Part shown: piece by piece, positions 8,430 to 17,902 of the stretch
Position numbering within the stretch: the stretch's first letter is position 1
How the letters are laid out: every line of letters starts with the position of its first letter
Assembly (NCBI GenBank): GCA_038232935.1
Contig: JBBSMX010000063.1
Span: 1-22,756 of the forward strand
Direction: 5' to 3'
Length of the DNA stretch: 22,756 nucleotides
Origin: JBBSMX01 sp038232935
Lineage (GTDB): Bacteria > Bacteroidota > Rhodothermia > Rhodothermales > JANQRZ01
The notes under the pieces: generated by a model
What the model was told of the DNA's origin: nothing
The model's database searches: none
Seen by the model: only the letters and a program-made list of their open reading frames with translations
Made by a program: the position numbers and the translations under genes

Positions 8430-8825
8430 TCAGATCAGCAGAACCGAGAGGGCGAGATGCAGGCGAGGCCCGGACGAGGGCGGACCTGTGTCTCGTGCGA
8501 CCACATGGGCCACGGGCGGCGACGGCGCTGCAGCGAAGACCTCCGCTACCGTCACCCACGCGGCCATAAGCCGGGGCGCGGCTTCCGTGACGAACGCAGC
8601 TTCACTGACGGGGACGACCGGGGCGACGACACAGCAGGGCATCTCGTCCGTCTGGGGCGGCAGGCTCTGCCTTTCGCCAGCGTCCATTGGGCAGCGGTCC
8701 GTGCAGCACGCGTGCGTCGGCTCTGCTGCAGCGGCCGGGGCCAGCAGCGGCACCACGCCTCCCAGCAACAGCGAGAGCGCGAGGAAGGCAGCGAGCGGGC
8801 GGTATGTGCGTAGCGACGTCACCAT
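8430..8825 (-). CDS. Small secreted Cys/Met-rich protein, putative copper-binding
   Basis: The 131-residue protein has a signal peptide: residues 5-12 are basic/polar, 12-30 hydrophobic, with likely cleavage in the PAAAA segment at 30-34. The mature part opens with potential soft-metal ligands: His38, Cys40-Cys41, Cys45-Pro-Met47, then Met62-Pro-Cys64-Cys65. The remainder is Ala/Pro/Val-rich and ends in LHLALSVLLI. I do not recognise a named family. Small proteins with such CC and MPCC motifs do occur at the head of metal-efflux operons. It is the first gene of the operon, 84 bp upstream of cusC, and directly follows the candidate promoter. A periplasmic or membrane-associated copper-capture role is inferred from residues and position only. 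The frame is open and signal-peptide-like, so I consider it real. Confidence 0.68.
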   Translation of the reverse strand: MVTSLRTYRPLAAFLALSLLLGGVVPLLAPAAAAEPTHACCTDRCPMDAGERQSLPPQTDEMPCCVVAPVVPVSEAAFVTEAAPRLMAAWVTVAEVFAAAPSPPVAHVVARDTGPPSSGPRLHLALSVLLI

Positions 8826-8841
8826 GCGAGCGGGTAGTACC

Positions 8842-8849
8842 CAAAGGTA
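8842..8849 (-). promoter_or_regulatory. Candidate Bacteroidota-type -7 box (TACCTTTG) of the metal operon
   Basis: On the minus strand the sequence TACCTTTG matches the TAnnTTTG consensus of the Bacteroidota housekeeping sigma factor. It would start transcription roughly 10-15 bases before the ATG at 8825, giving a very short leader. No good TTTG -33 box is found at the expected 19-21 bp spacing, so the call rests on the -7 match and position. Confidence 0.42.
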
Positions 8850-8857
8850 CGGTTTCG

Positions 8858-8872
8858 GGTCCCCGGGGGACC
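8858..8872. promoter_or_regulatory. 15-bp perfect palindrome, candidate operator
   Basis: The sequence ggtcccc-g-ggggacc has perfect 7-bp arms around one base. It lies directly upstream of the candidate -7 box, where a repressor or MerR-type activator would bind. G/C tracts flanked by weaker bases are typical of CsoR-type copper operators, but no regulator gene is nearby. The link to copper is inferred from position only. Confidence 0.38.
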
Positions 8873-8909
8873 TTAAACATCGAACAGGTCAGGCGCGAGC
8901 TTAACCGAA

Positions 8910-8980
8910 CCGGTGGTCGCCACCTTCACCCCCTCGCTGTCCTGCCGGGCATCTCTCCCCTGGTGGGGGCGAGAACGTGA
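8910..8980. repeat. REP-like dispersed repeat, copy 1
   Basis: On the minus strand this stretch translates as FSPPPGERCPAGQRGGEG, a phrase typical of dispersed bacterial intergenic repeats rather than of a protein. It contains the imperfect hairpin ctctcccc-tggt-gggggcgag. Copy number outside the window cannot be seen. Confidence 0.45.
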
Positions 8981-9026
8981 AGAGAGTCGTCGCGCTATTC
9001 GTGTCGTCACACCATTTCAGCGTACG

Positions 9027-9064
9027 TCCCCTCGCCCCTCCAGGGAGCGGGACAGGGTGAGGGG
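9027..9064. repeat. REP-like dispersed repeat, copy 2
   Basis: The ends pair (cccctcgccc with gggtgagggg) around a ctccagggagcggga core. The minus-strand reading LTLSRSLEGRGD is again a repeat-type phrase. It may form a hairpin at RNA level. Confidence 0.45.
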
Positions 9065-9237
9065 CCTTCGAGCCAGCACGACGAACCGGATACCCGCTAG
9101 CCCGGGGATGATGCTCACGAACGGCGTGTGATAACCCCGGACCAGTGGACCTCCGCTCCAATGGGATCGTCCGTATTCTCTCGCACGCTCCCGCGAGCGG
9201 GATTCGCACCTCCTCACCCCCTCATTCTCGCCGCCCT

Positions 9238-10815
9238 ATGGCCACCCGTTCCAGCGGCCTCCTGCTCCACGTCACGTCGCTCCCCGGCCCGTTCGGGATC
9301 GGAGACTTCGGCCCCGAGGCGTCCCGCTTCGTCGACACGCTCGCCGAGGCCGGGCAGCGGGTGTGGCAGGTGCTCCCCCTGACCCCTGTCGGCTACGGGC
9401 ACTCCCCGTACGCCAGCCCTTCGACGTTCGCGGGCAACCCCCTTCTGATCAGTCCCGAGCGCCTCGTGGACGCCGGGTGGCTGGAGGCGAGCGACCTCGC
9501 CGACGCGCCGCACTTCCCGACCGGGCACGTCGACTTCGAGCGAGCGATTCCGTTCAAGCACGCGCTGCTCCGGCGGGCGTTCGTGCGCGCCCGGCAGCAG
9601 GGCTTCCCCTCAGACTATCGTGCGTTCTGCGCCCGCGAGGCGTACTGGCTCGAAGACTATGCCCTCTTCACGGCGCTCAAAGCCCACTACGCCGGCGTGC
9701 CCTGGACCGACTGGCCGGCCCCCCTCGCCCGCCGCACGCCGGAGGCCCTCACCGCCGCCCGCGCCGAGCTCGCCGAGGCCATCGAGCAGCACCGGTTCGA
9801 GCAATTCGTCTTCGCCCGGCAGTGGGACGACCTCCGCGCCTACGCCCGCCGCCGCGGCGTCTCGATCTTCGGCGACCTCCCGATCTACGTCGCCCATGAC
9901 AGCGCCGACGTGTGGGCCGCGCCCGACCTCTTCCACCTCGACCCGGACGGACGACCGACCGCCGTCGCCGGCGTCCCGCCCGACTACTTCAGCGCGACGG
10001 GCCAGCGCTGGGGCAACCCGCTCTACCGCTGGGACCGGATGCGCTCGCTCGGCTACGCCTGGTGGACCGCTCGCCTCGCCCGCACACTCGACTTCGTCGA
10101 CCTCGTCCGCCTCGATCACTTCCGCGGCTTCGAAGCCTTCTGGGCCATCCCGGCCGACGAGGAGACCGCCGTCAACGGGCAGTGGGTTGAAGGCCCCGGT
10201 GCCGACCTCTTCGAGGCGTTCGAGCGTGCCCTCGGCCATCCGCTCCCGCTCGTCGCCGAAGACCTCGGCCTCATCACGCCCGGCGTCCGCGACCTCATGG
10301 GCCGGTTCGAATTGCCGGGGATGGTCGTCCTCCAGTTCGCGTTCGGCGACCCGGAGAGCGAGTACCTCCCGCACCACTACCGCCGCGCCCTCGTCGCGTA
10401 CACGGGCACGCACGACAACGACACCGTCGCGGCGTGGTGGAGCGGGCTCGGGGACGTAGAGCGCCGCTTCACCCGCCGCTACCTCGGGCTCGCCGGACGG
10501 GGCGAGCCGGTCCACTGGGCCGCCGTCCGCGCCGTAATGGCCTCGGTCGCGGACCGCGCCGTGTTTCCGCTTCAGGACGTGCTCGGGATCGGCGGCGAGG
10601 GGCGAATGAACGTGCCCGGTAAAGAGGTCGGTAATTGGGCGTGGCGATTCTCGTGGGATCAGGTGAGCGCCTGCACGGTCTCGCACCTCCGGGACCTGAC
10701 GGAGACCTACGGGCGTGCCGCCGCCGCTCCCCCATCGAACCCCTCTCCTCCTGCAGCCTCCGTCACTACGCCGGAAGTTGCTCTTCCACGACGCGAACGA
10801 CCTCCTCCTCCGTGA
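9238..10815 (+). CDS. malQ: 4-alpha-glucanotransferase (amylomaltase), GH77
   Basis: This 525-residue cytoplasmic enzyme transfers alpha-1,4-glucan segments between maltooligosaccharides. I chose the ATG at 9238, because the protein from there begins MATRSSGLLLHVTSLPGPFG as in the family. The frame is open back to an ATG at 9145, but that 31-residue extension is unlike the family. Catalytic residues are present: nucleophile Asp293 (VRLDHFRGF), acid/base Glu341 (VAEDLG) and the Asp pair of GTHDNDT (393/395). Length is normal for the short bacterial amylomaltase type. The C-terminus has a Pro-rich extension (PSNPSPPAASV to RRERPPPP) that overlaps the 3' end of the convergent antiporter gene by 50 bp. 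It probably recycles oligosaccharides released by GlgX. No Shine-Dalgarno precedes the start. Confidence 0.95.
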   Translation: MATRSSGLLLHVTSLPGPFGIGDFGPEASRFVDTLAEAGQRVWQVLPLTPVGYGHSPYASPSTFAGNPLLISPERLVDAGWLEASDLADAPHFPTGHVDFERAIPFKHALLRRAFVRARQQGFPSDYRAFCAREAYWLEDYALFTALKAHYAGVPWTDWPAPLARRTPEALTAARAELAEAIEQHRFEQFVFARQWDDLRAYARRRGVSIFGDLPIYVAHDSADVWAAPDLFHLDPDGRPTAVAGVPPDYFSATGQRWGNPLYRWDRMRSLGYAWWTARLARTLDFVDLVRLDHFRGFEAFWAIPADEETAVNGQWVEGPGADLFEAFERALGHPLPLVAEDLGLITPGVRDLMGRFELPGMVVLQFAFGDPESEYLPHHYRRALVAYTGTHDNDTVAAWWSGLGDVERRFTRRYLGLAGRGEPVHWAAVRAVMASVADRAVFPLQDVLGIGGEGRMNVPGKEVGNWAWRFSWDQVSACTVSHLRDLTETYGRAAAAPPSNPSPPAASVTTPEVALPRRERPPPP

Positions 10816-13261
10816 CCGCTCGGCAGAGGCTCTCTACGAGCCCCTCGCGGCGCGCAACGCGCGTGACTGCGGCGAGGTGCCGGAGGTGCTCCTCGCTCGG
10901 GGCGGAGTCGCTAGTCAGCAGCGCGAAGAAGACGTGGACGGGGCTCGCCGTGCCGGGGAGGGCGAGGCCGCCGCGGCTCACGCCTACGAAGGACCGCGTT
11001 TCTGCCACCTCGGGCGTGTGCGCGTGGTAGAACACCACGCCGGGCACGAGCACGGGCGAATACCCCTCGCCCGTGCTGATGAGCGACGAGACGACCCGCC
11101 GCAGCGTTTCCGGTTCGTCCCCAAACGGGCGGCGCATCATCTGGCGAAGCACCTCCTCGCTCGTGCTGCCACGGAGGTCCAGGGTGACATCCTCGACGGG
11201 GAGAGGCAAGAGCGAAGCCGATCTCCCCTGGGCCGGCGCGACGAGCGTGTCTACCTCCGTCTCCGCGAGGTAGAGCACGATGAGCGTGTGGGCCGAGAAG
11301 CGCCCCGCCAGCAGCCGGGGCAAGCGCTCCTCGCTCGGCCGCCACGACCGCGCCCGGTGCCGCACGCTGAGTTGCACCAGCAGATCCTCCGGAGCCACAT
11401 GTGCCGCGAGTGCCTGGACCAGGTTCTCTCCCAACGGCAGCTCGATCCCGACGGTGGGCACGCGGGGTTGGACGCGCTCCACGTTCCCTACGAGGAGGTC
11501 CAACTGGTCGGGCCGCGCCAGGACCACCAGCCGGGCGCTCAACCGGCGGGCTACGTGCTTCACCACGCGCACCGCGTCGGCGAAGCCCGGCTCGCGCTCG
11601 GCCTGGGGCGGGGCGAGCAGGAGCACGCGGCGGGTGGTGTTCAGCGGGGCCGCCATCCGGCACATCAGCACCATCACCTCGGTCTCCGCCAGAAGCTGGT
11701 CCGAGACGCTCCCGAAGATGAAGCGCTGCGCCACCGCCGTCCCGTCCCAGCCCATCACGACGGTCGAGATGGAGGTCTCCTTGATGGCCCGCGTCAGCCC
11801 GTGAGCGACGTTGAGGTCCACGCGCGTCAGCGGCAGCACCGGCACGTCGGCGGCGGCGGCGTGGAGGACGGCGTGGCCGAGCATCTTCTCCCCCGCCGCG
11901 ACCTCGGCCTGCACGTGCGGGCCGTCGCGCGCAATCGTGATGGGGTAGAGGGGCTGGGTCGAGGTGGGGGCGCGGATGAGCAGGGCGACGTCCACCATGC
12001 GCTCCGCCGTCTCCGGGTTCGCGAGGGGCACGAGGATGCGCTGGGACTGGCCCGCCTCCTCCCGAAGTGGGCCGGCTTCTTGCCGGGCCAGCCGGCGGCC
12101 GTATTTCTCCGCTAGCCACGGCCCGAGGAAGCACGTCACGAGGATCATGAGGATGGCCCCGTTGAGGACGTCGCTGCCGAAGAGGCCGATCTCGTAGCCG
12201 ATGAGCACGGCCGCGAGCGTAGCCGCCGCCTGCGGCACCGTCAGCGCGAACACCACCCGCCGCTCGTCGCGGTCGAACCCGAACAGGAACCGCGTGCTCT
12301 CGGCCGCCAGCCACTTCGTCACCGTCACGGTCCCCACCATCGCCGCCGCCACGACGAGGGCGCCCGGCCCGGAGACGAACACCCGGATGTCGACCAGCAT
12401 CCCCGTGGCGAGGAGAAAGAACGGGATGAACAGGGCGTTGCCGACGAAGTGGAGCCGGCTCATCAGCGCGCTGTTTTCCGGCACCAGCCGGTTCAGCCCG
12501 AGCCCGGCCAGGAACGCGCCGATGATGGCCTCTACGCCGGCGAGCTCGGCCAGCGTCGCCGTCGCGAAGACGGCGGCGATGGCGAAGAGGAACTCTCCCT
12601 CGCCGCCGACCGCGCCGATCCGGTAGAACCACCGCCCCAGCCTCGGCAGGCCCCACAGCGCCGCGACGACGAGCGCGCCGAGCAGCCCGAGAAGCCGGGC
12701 GATGAACCACACGTTCATCCCCTCCTCTACCGTCCCCGCGATGACGGCCAGCACGAGGAGCGCGAGGGTGTCGGTGAAGATCGTCGCCCCCACTGCCGTG
12801 GCCACGGCGAGGTGCTTGGCGATGCCGAGCCGACTCACAATGGGATACGCCAGCAGGGTGTGCGAGGCGAAGACGCTGCCGAGCAGGACCGCCGCGAACC
12901 AGTCGAACCCGAGCAGCGTCCGCGCCATCGCGGTCCCGACGGCCTGCGGCAGCGCAAACGTCATCAGACCTAGCAGGAGGCTGTGGCTCCGGTACCGCCG
13001 GAACTGCTCGAGGTCGAGCTCCAGCCCTGCCAGGAACATGATGTAGAGGAGCCCGACCGTCCCGAGTAGCACCATCGTCGGGTCGCGCGCCAGCAGGTCG
13101 AGGGCGTTGGGACCGATGGCGAGCCCGGCGACGAGGAGCCCGATCACGCTCGGAACCCGGAGCCGGCTACAGAGCACCGGCACGACGACCATGATCCCCA
13201 TCACCAGCGCGAAGACCTGCACCGGGTTCGTGATCGGCAGCGCGAGGGAGAGCGGGTTCAT
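10766..13261 (-). CDS. CPA2 cation/proton antiporter fused to UspA-like and PTS EIIA-type domains
   Basis: The 831-residue protein has three parts. Residues 12-385 are a CPA2-type Na+/H+ exchanger with about 12-13 TM segments. A transport-site acidic residue, Asp164 in IFTDTLALLV, sits where CPA antiporters carry one or two Asp. Residues 407-540 and 544-670 look like two UspA-type domains. Residues about 690-828 match a PTS EIIA type-2 (fructose/mannitol/nitrogen) domain: PGVVFYHAHTPEV places His746 at the phospho-acceptor position, followed by SPVHVFFALL and EEHLRHLAAVTRVAR. Ion specificity cannot be read. The EIIA part suggests control by a phosphotransfer system or by nucleotide/USP input (inferred). 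It follows glgX by 78 bp on the same strand and may share its transcript. Its 3' end overlaps malQ. Confidence 0.9.
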   Translation of the reverse strand: MNPLSLALPITNPVQVFALVMGIMVVVPVLCSRLRVPSVIGLLVAGLAIGPNALDLLARDPTMVLLGTVGLLYIMFLAGLELDLEQFRRYRSHSLLLGLMTFALPQAVGTAMARTLLGFDWFAAVLLGSVFASHTLLAYPIVSRLGIAKHLAVATAVGATIFTDTLALLVLAVIAGTVEEGMNVWFIARLLGLLGALVVAALWGLPRLGRWFYRIGAVGGEGEFLFAIAAVFATATLAELAGVEAIIGAFLAGLGLNRLVPENSALMSRLHFVGNALFIPFFLLATGMLVDIRVFVSGPGALVVAAAMVGTVTVTKWLAAESTRFLFGFDRDERRVVFALTVPQAAATLAAVLIGYEIGLFGSDVLNGAILMILVTCFLGPWLAEKYGRRLARQEAGPLREEAGQSQRILVPLANPETAERMVDVALLIRAPTSTQPLYPITIARDGPHVQAEVAAGEKMLGHAVLHAAAADVPVLPLTRVDLNVAHGLTRAIKETSISTVVMGWDGTAVAQRFIFGSVSDQLLAETEVMVLMCRMAAPLNTTRRVLLLAPPQAEREPGFADAVRVVKHVARRLSARLVVLARPDQLDLLVGNVERVQPRVPTVGIELPLGENLVQALAAHVAPEDLLVQLSVRHRARSWRPSEERLPRLLAGRFSAHTLIVLYLAETEVDTLVAPAQGRSASLLPLPVEDVTLDLRGSTSEEVLRQMMRRPFGDEPETLRRVVSSLISTGEGYSPVLVPGVVFYHAHTPEVAETRSFVGVSRGGLALPGTASPVHVFFALLTSDSAPSEEHLRHLAAVTRVARREGLVESLCRAVTEEEVVRVVEEQLPA

Positions 13262-13339
13262 CGATTAGCGAGAAAGGGCAGAGTGGCGACACGCACGCCG
13301 ATATGTAGAGCCGGAGGAACCGCCCGGAGCGAACGACTG

Positions 13340-15520
<2,181 letters not shown>

Positions 15521-15723
15521 GAGCAGGAGGTCGAGTCCACAGGAGCGCAAACAAAAAGTGCGAAGGAATGATACGCCGGACGATCTTCCAGTCCGGCACC
15601 GCCCCCGGATCCTTCCCCGGATCCTTTCGAGCATCGGCCGATTGAATAACAGACTGAAGAAAACGCCCCGCCCGCTCGCTCCCGCTCGATTCCGGCGTCC
15701 CCCTCCTCGCCTTCGCCCTGCAC
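15521..15723. promoter_or_regulatory. Divergent glgX-glgE intergenic region
   Basis: About 200 bp separate the GTG of glgX from the ATG of glgE and must hold both promoters. The sequence around 15640-15665 is locally AT-richer (gattgaataacagactgaag). A TTTGTTTG minus-strand box (15548-15555) is a weak candidate for glgX. No confident plus-strand box is seen. Confidence 0.4.
15603..15626. repeat. Two perfect tandem copies of a 12-bp unit
   Basis: The unit ccccggatcctt occurs at 15603-15614 and again at 15615-15626, with no mismatch. If the long glgX start were used it would encode the repeated RIRGRIRG, which is atypical for the family. Confidence 0.8.
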
Positions 15724-17802
15724 ATGCCCGCTCTCCCCGAAGCCGCCGAAATCACCGAACGAGACGTCCTCCCCTGGCACCCCCCGTCCCCCGCCCCCGA
15801 GGCGTGGACCCGCGTCGTCCTCGCCACCCTCACCCCCCGCATCGACGGCGGCCGGTGGCCCATCCAGCGCGCGGTCGGTGAAGAGGTCGAGGTCGTGGCC
15901 GGGGTGATCGTGGACGGGCACGAGAAGCTGGCCGTCGAGCTCCAGTGGCGGCACGAGGATGAGGACGAGGTCCACACGGCCCCGATGCCGCTCCGCTACA
16001 ACGACGAGTACGTCGCCGCCTTCCGCGTGGAGCGCCTCGGCCGGTACCGCTACCGCGTCCGCGCGTGGCTCGACGCCTTCGGGACGTGGCAGGACCAGTT
16101 TCGCCGCCGCGTCGAAGGCGACGTGCCGAAGGCAGAACTCGCAACCGAACTGCTCGACGGGGCCGCCCTCCTCCGCCGCACCGCTGAGTACGCCGACGCC
16201 GACGACCGGAAACGGCTCGACGCCTACGCGAAGAAGTTCGAGGCCGGCAAGACCAAAGCGGCCCTCGACGCCGCCGTCGTCGAACTCGCCCGCCGGTGCG
16301 ACCCCGCCGAGGGGGCCGCCGAGAGCGAATGGCTCGGCGTCCGCGTCGATCCCGAGCTCGCCCGCTTCGGCGCGTGGTACGAACTCTTCCCCCGCTCCAC
16401 CGCCGACCCCGGCCCCGACGGCGAACCGGTCCACGGCACGCTCGACGACGCGGCGGAGCGGCTCCCCCGGATCGCCGAGCTCGGGTTCGACATCGTCTAC
16501 CTCCCGCCCGTCCACCCCATCGGTACCCAGTTCCGGAAAGGGAAGGACAACGCACCCACGGCGAAGCCCGGCGAGCCCGGCAGCCCGTGGGCCATCGGGA
16601 GCGCCGACGGCGGGCACAAGAGCGTCGCCCCCGAGCTCGGCGGGAGGGAGGCCTTCGAGCGCTTCGTCGCGCGGGCCGACACGCTCGGGCTGAAGGTCGC
16701 GCTCGACATCGCGTTCCAGACCTCGCCGGACCACCCGTACGTGAAGGAGCACCCTGCGTGGTTCCGCCACCGGCCCGACGGCACGATCCGCTACGCCGAG
16801 AACCCGCCCAAGAAGTACCAGGACGTCTATCCCCTCGACTTCGAGACGGAGGAGTGGCGCGCGCTCTGGGACGAGCTCAAGAGCGTGTTCGAGTTCTGGA
16901 TCGAGCGGGGCGTCCGCATCTTCCGTGTGGACAACCCGCACACGAAGCCGTTCGCGTTCTGGGCGTGGTGCATCGGCGAGCTGCGCGAGACGCACCCGGA
17001 CCTGATCTTTCTCGCCGAGGCCTTCGCCAAGCCGAGGACGATGCACGCCCTCGCCAAGCTCGGCTTCAACAACTCGTACACGTACTTCGCGTGGCGTAAC
17101 ACGAAGGCGGAGCTGGAGGAGTACGGGCGCGAGCTGTTCGAGACGGAGATCGGCGAATATTACCGGCCGAACTTCTGGCCGAACACGCCCGACATCCTCC
17201 CCGACTACCTCGCCCACGGAGGCCGGCCGGCCCACGTCGTCCGGCTCGTCCTCGCCGCCACGATGTCCTCGGCCTACGGGCTCTACGGGCCGCCGTTCGA
17301 GCACGTCGAGGCGAACCAGCACCCGAAGCGCGAGGAATACAGCGACAACGAGAAGTACGAAGTCCGCCACTGGACTTGGAACGACCCGACGAGCCTCCAG
17401 CCGCTCATCGCCCGCGTCAACCGGGTCCGCCGCGAGAACCGCGCGCTCCAGTTCATGCGCAACCTCCGGTTCGTCCCGACCGACAACCCGCACCTCCTCG
17501 CGTACTACAAAGAGGCCCCGCCCGAGCCCGGCCCTGCCACCGACGCCCCGCCGAACCTCATCCTCTGCGTCGTCAACCTCGACCCGTATCACGCGCAGTC
17601 CGGCTGGGTGACGCTCCCGCTCCACGAGTGGGGGATGGACGCGCACCGGCCCTTCGAAGTCCACGACCTCCTCGGCGGCGAGCGCTTCACGTGGCACGGC
17701 ACCGGCAACTACGTTGAGCTCCAGCCGCATACGCTCCCGGCGCACCTCTTCCGCATCGAGCGCCGTGCCCGCACCGAGCACGACTTCGAAGTCCGCGCCT
17801 GA
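15724..17802 (+). CDS. glgE: Maltose-1-phosphate maltosyltransferase GlgE (GH13_3)
   Basis: The 692-residue cytoplasmic enzyme adds maltosyl units from alpha-maltose-1-phosphate to the non-reducing ends of alpha-1,4-glucans. The domain order is as in the family: N-terminal Ig-like/helical insert (about 30-205), catalytic barrel starting with ARFGAWYELFPRS (about 212), and a C-terminal beta domain (about 595-690). Family motifs are clear: LPPVHPIGTQFRKGKDN (acceptor/donor site), nucleophile Asp403 in FRVDNPHTKP, acid/base Glu432 in FLAEAF, and Asp490 in NTPDIL. Length is typical. It starts a three-gene run with maltokinase and branching enzyme, so the set can build branched glucan from maltose-1-phosphate. 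The first ATG is used, after a pyrimidine-rich leader without Shine-Dalgarno. Confidence 0.97.
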   Translation: MPALPEAAEITERDVLPWHPPSPAPEAWTRVVLATLTPRIDGGRWPIQRAVGEEVEVVAGVIVDGHEKLAVELQWRHEDEDEVHTAPMPLRYNDEYVAAFRVERLGRYRYRVRAWLDAFGTWQDQFRRRVEGDVPKAELATELLDGAALLRRTAEYADADDRKRLDAYAKKFEAGKTKAALDAAVVELARRCDPAEGAAESEWLGVRVDPELARFGAWYELFPRSTADPGPDGEPVHGTLDDAAERLPRIAELGFDIVYLPPVHPIGTQFRKGKDNAPTAKPGEPGSPWAIGSADGGHKSVAPELGGREAFERFVARADTLGLKVALDIAFQTSPDHPYVKEHPAWFRHRPDGTIRYAENPPKKYQDVYPLDFETEEWRALWDELKSVFEFWIERGVRIFRVDNPHTKPFAFWAWCIGELRETHPDLIFLAEAFAKPRTMHALAKLGFNNSYTYFAWRNTKAELEEYGRELFETEIGEYYRPNFWPNTPDILPDYLAHGGRPAHVVRLVLAATMSSAYGLYGPPFEHVEANQHPKREEYSDNEKYEVRHWTWNDPTSLQPLIARVNRVRRENRALQFMRNLRFVPTDNPHLLAYYKEAPPEPGPATDAPPNLILCVVNLDPYHAQSGWVTLPLHEWGMDAHRPFEVHDLLGGERFTWHGTGNYVELQPHTLPAHLFRIERRARTEHDFEVRA

Positions 17803-17814
17803 CGATTGTCATGG

Positions 17815-17890
17815 GGTGATTGAGTGATTCGCTGATTGAACGGCACAGATCGTAGAATCACCCACTCGGCGAATCAGCCAATCAGCCAAT
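17815..17890. repeat. Imperfect inverted repeat in the glgE-mak spacer
   Basis: The 100-bp spacer is clearly lower in GC than the flanking genes. Its left arm holds gattcgctgatt (17827 on), and its right arm holds aatcagccaatc (17872 on), complementary over 12 bases with one mismatch. Further gattg/caatc words extend the pairing to about 18 of 23 positions. The right arm also repeats aatcagcc twice in tandem. It could form a stem-loop in the transcript, with no U-tract for a classical terminator. Confidence 0.6.
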
Positions 17891-17902
17891 AGCCAGCCCC
17901 TC

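Larger units (their letters stand above)
8826..9237. other. Intergenic region between metal operon and malQ, carrying two REP-like stretches
   Basis: This 412-bp region separates two divergent genes. Its left part holds the metal-operon promoter candidate and palindrome. The middle holds two GC-rich, partly self-complementary stretches (about 8910-8980 and 9027-9064) resembling dispersed intergenic repeats. No Bacteroidota-type -7 box for malQ was found on the plus strand, and the open frames crossing the region are repeat-derived. Confidence 0.6.

Noticed and set aside
8901..9209. 102-codon minus-strand frame between the metal operon and malQ
   Set aside because: Its sequence is made of REP-like repeat phrases and it has no signal of selection.
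9145..9237. Upstream ATG extension of malQ
   Set aside because: The 31 extra residues are unlike GH77 N-termini; MATRSSGLLLHVTSLPG is the natural start.
15521..15634. Upstream ATG extension of glgX
   Set aside because: Arg/Cys-rich, includes a tandem DNA repeat, and lies in the divergent promoter region.
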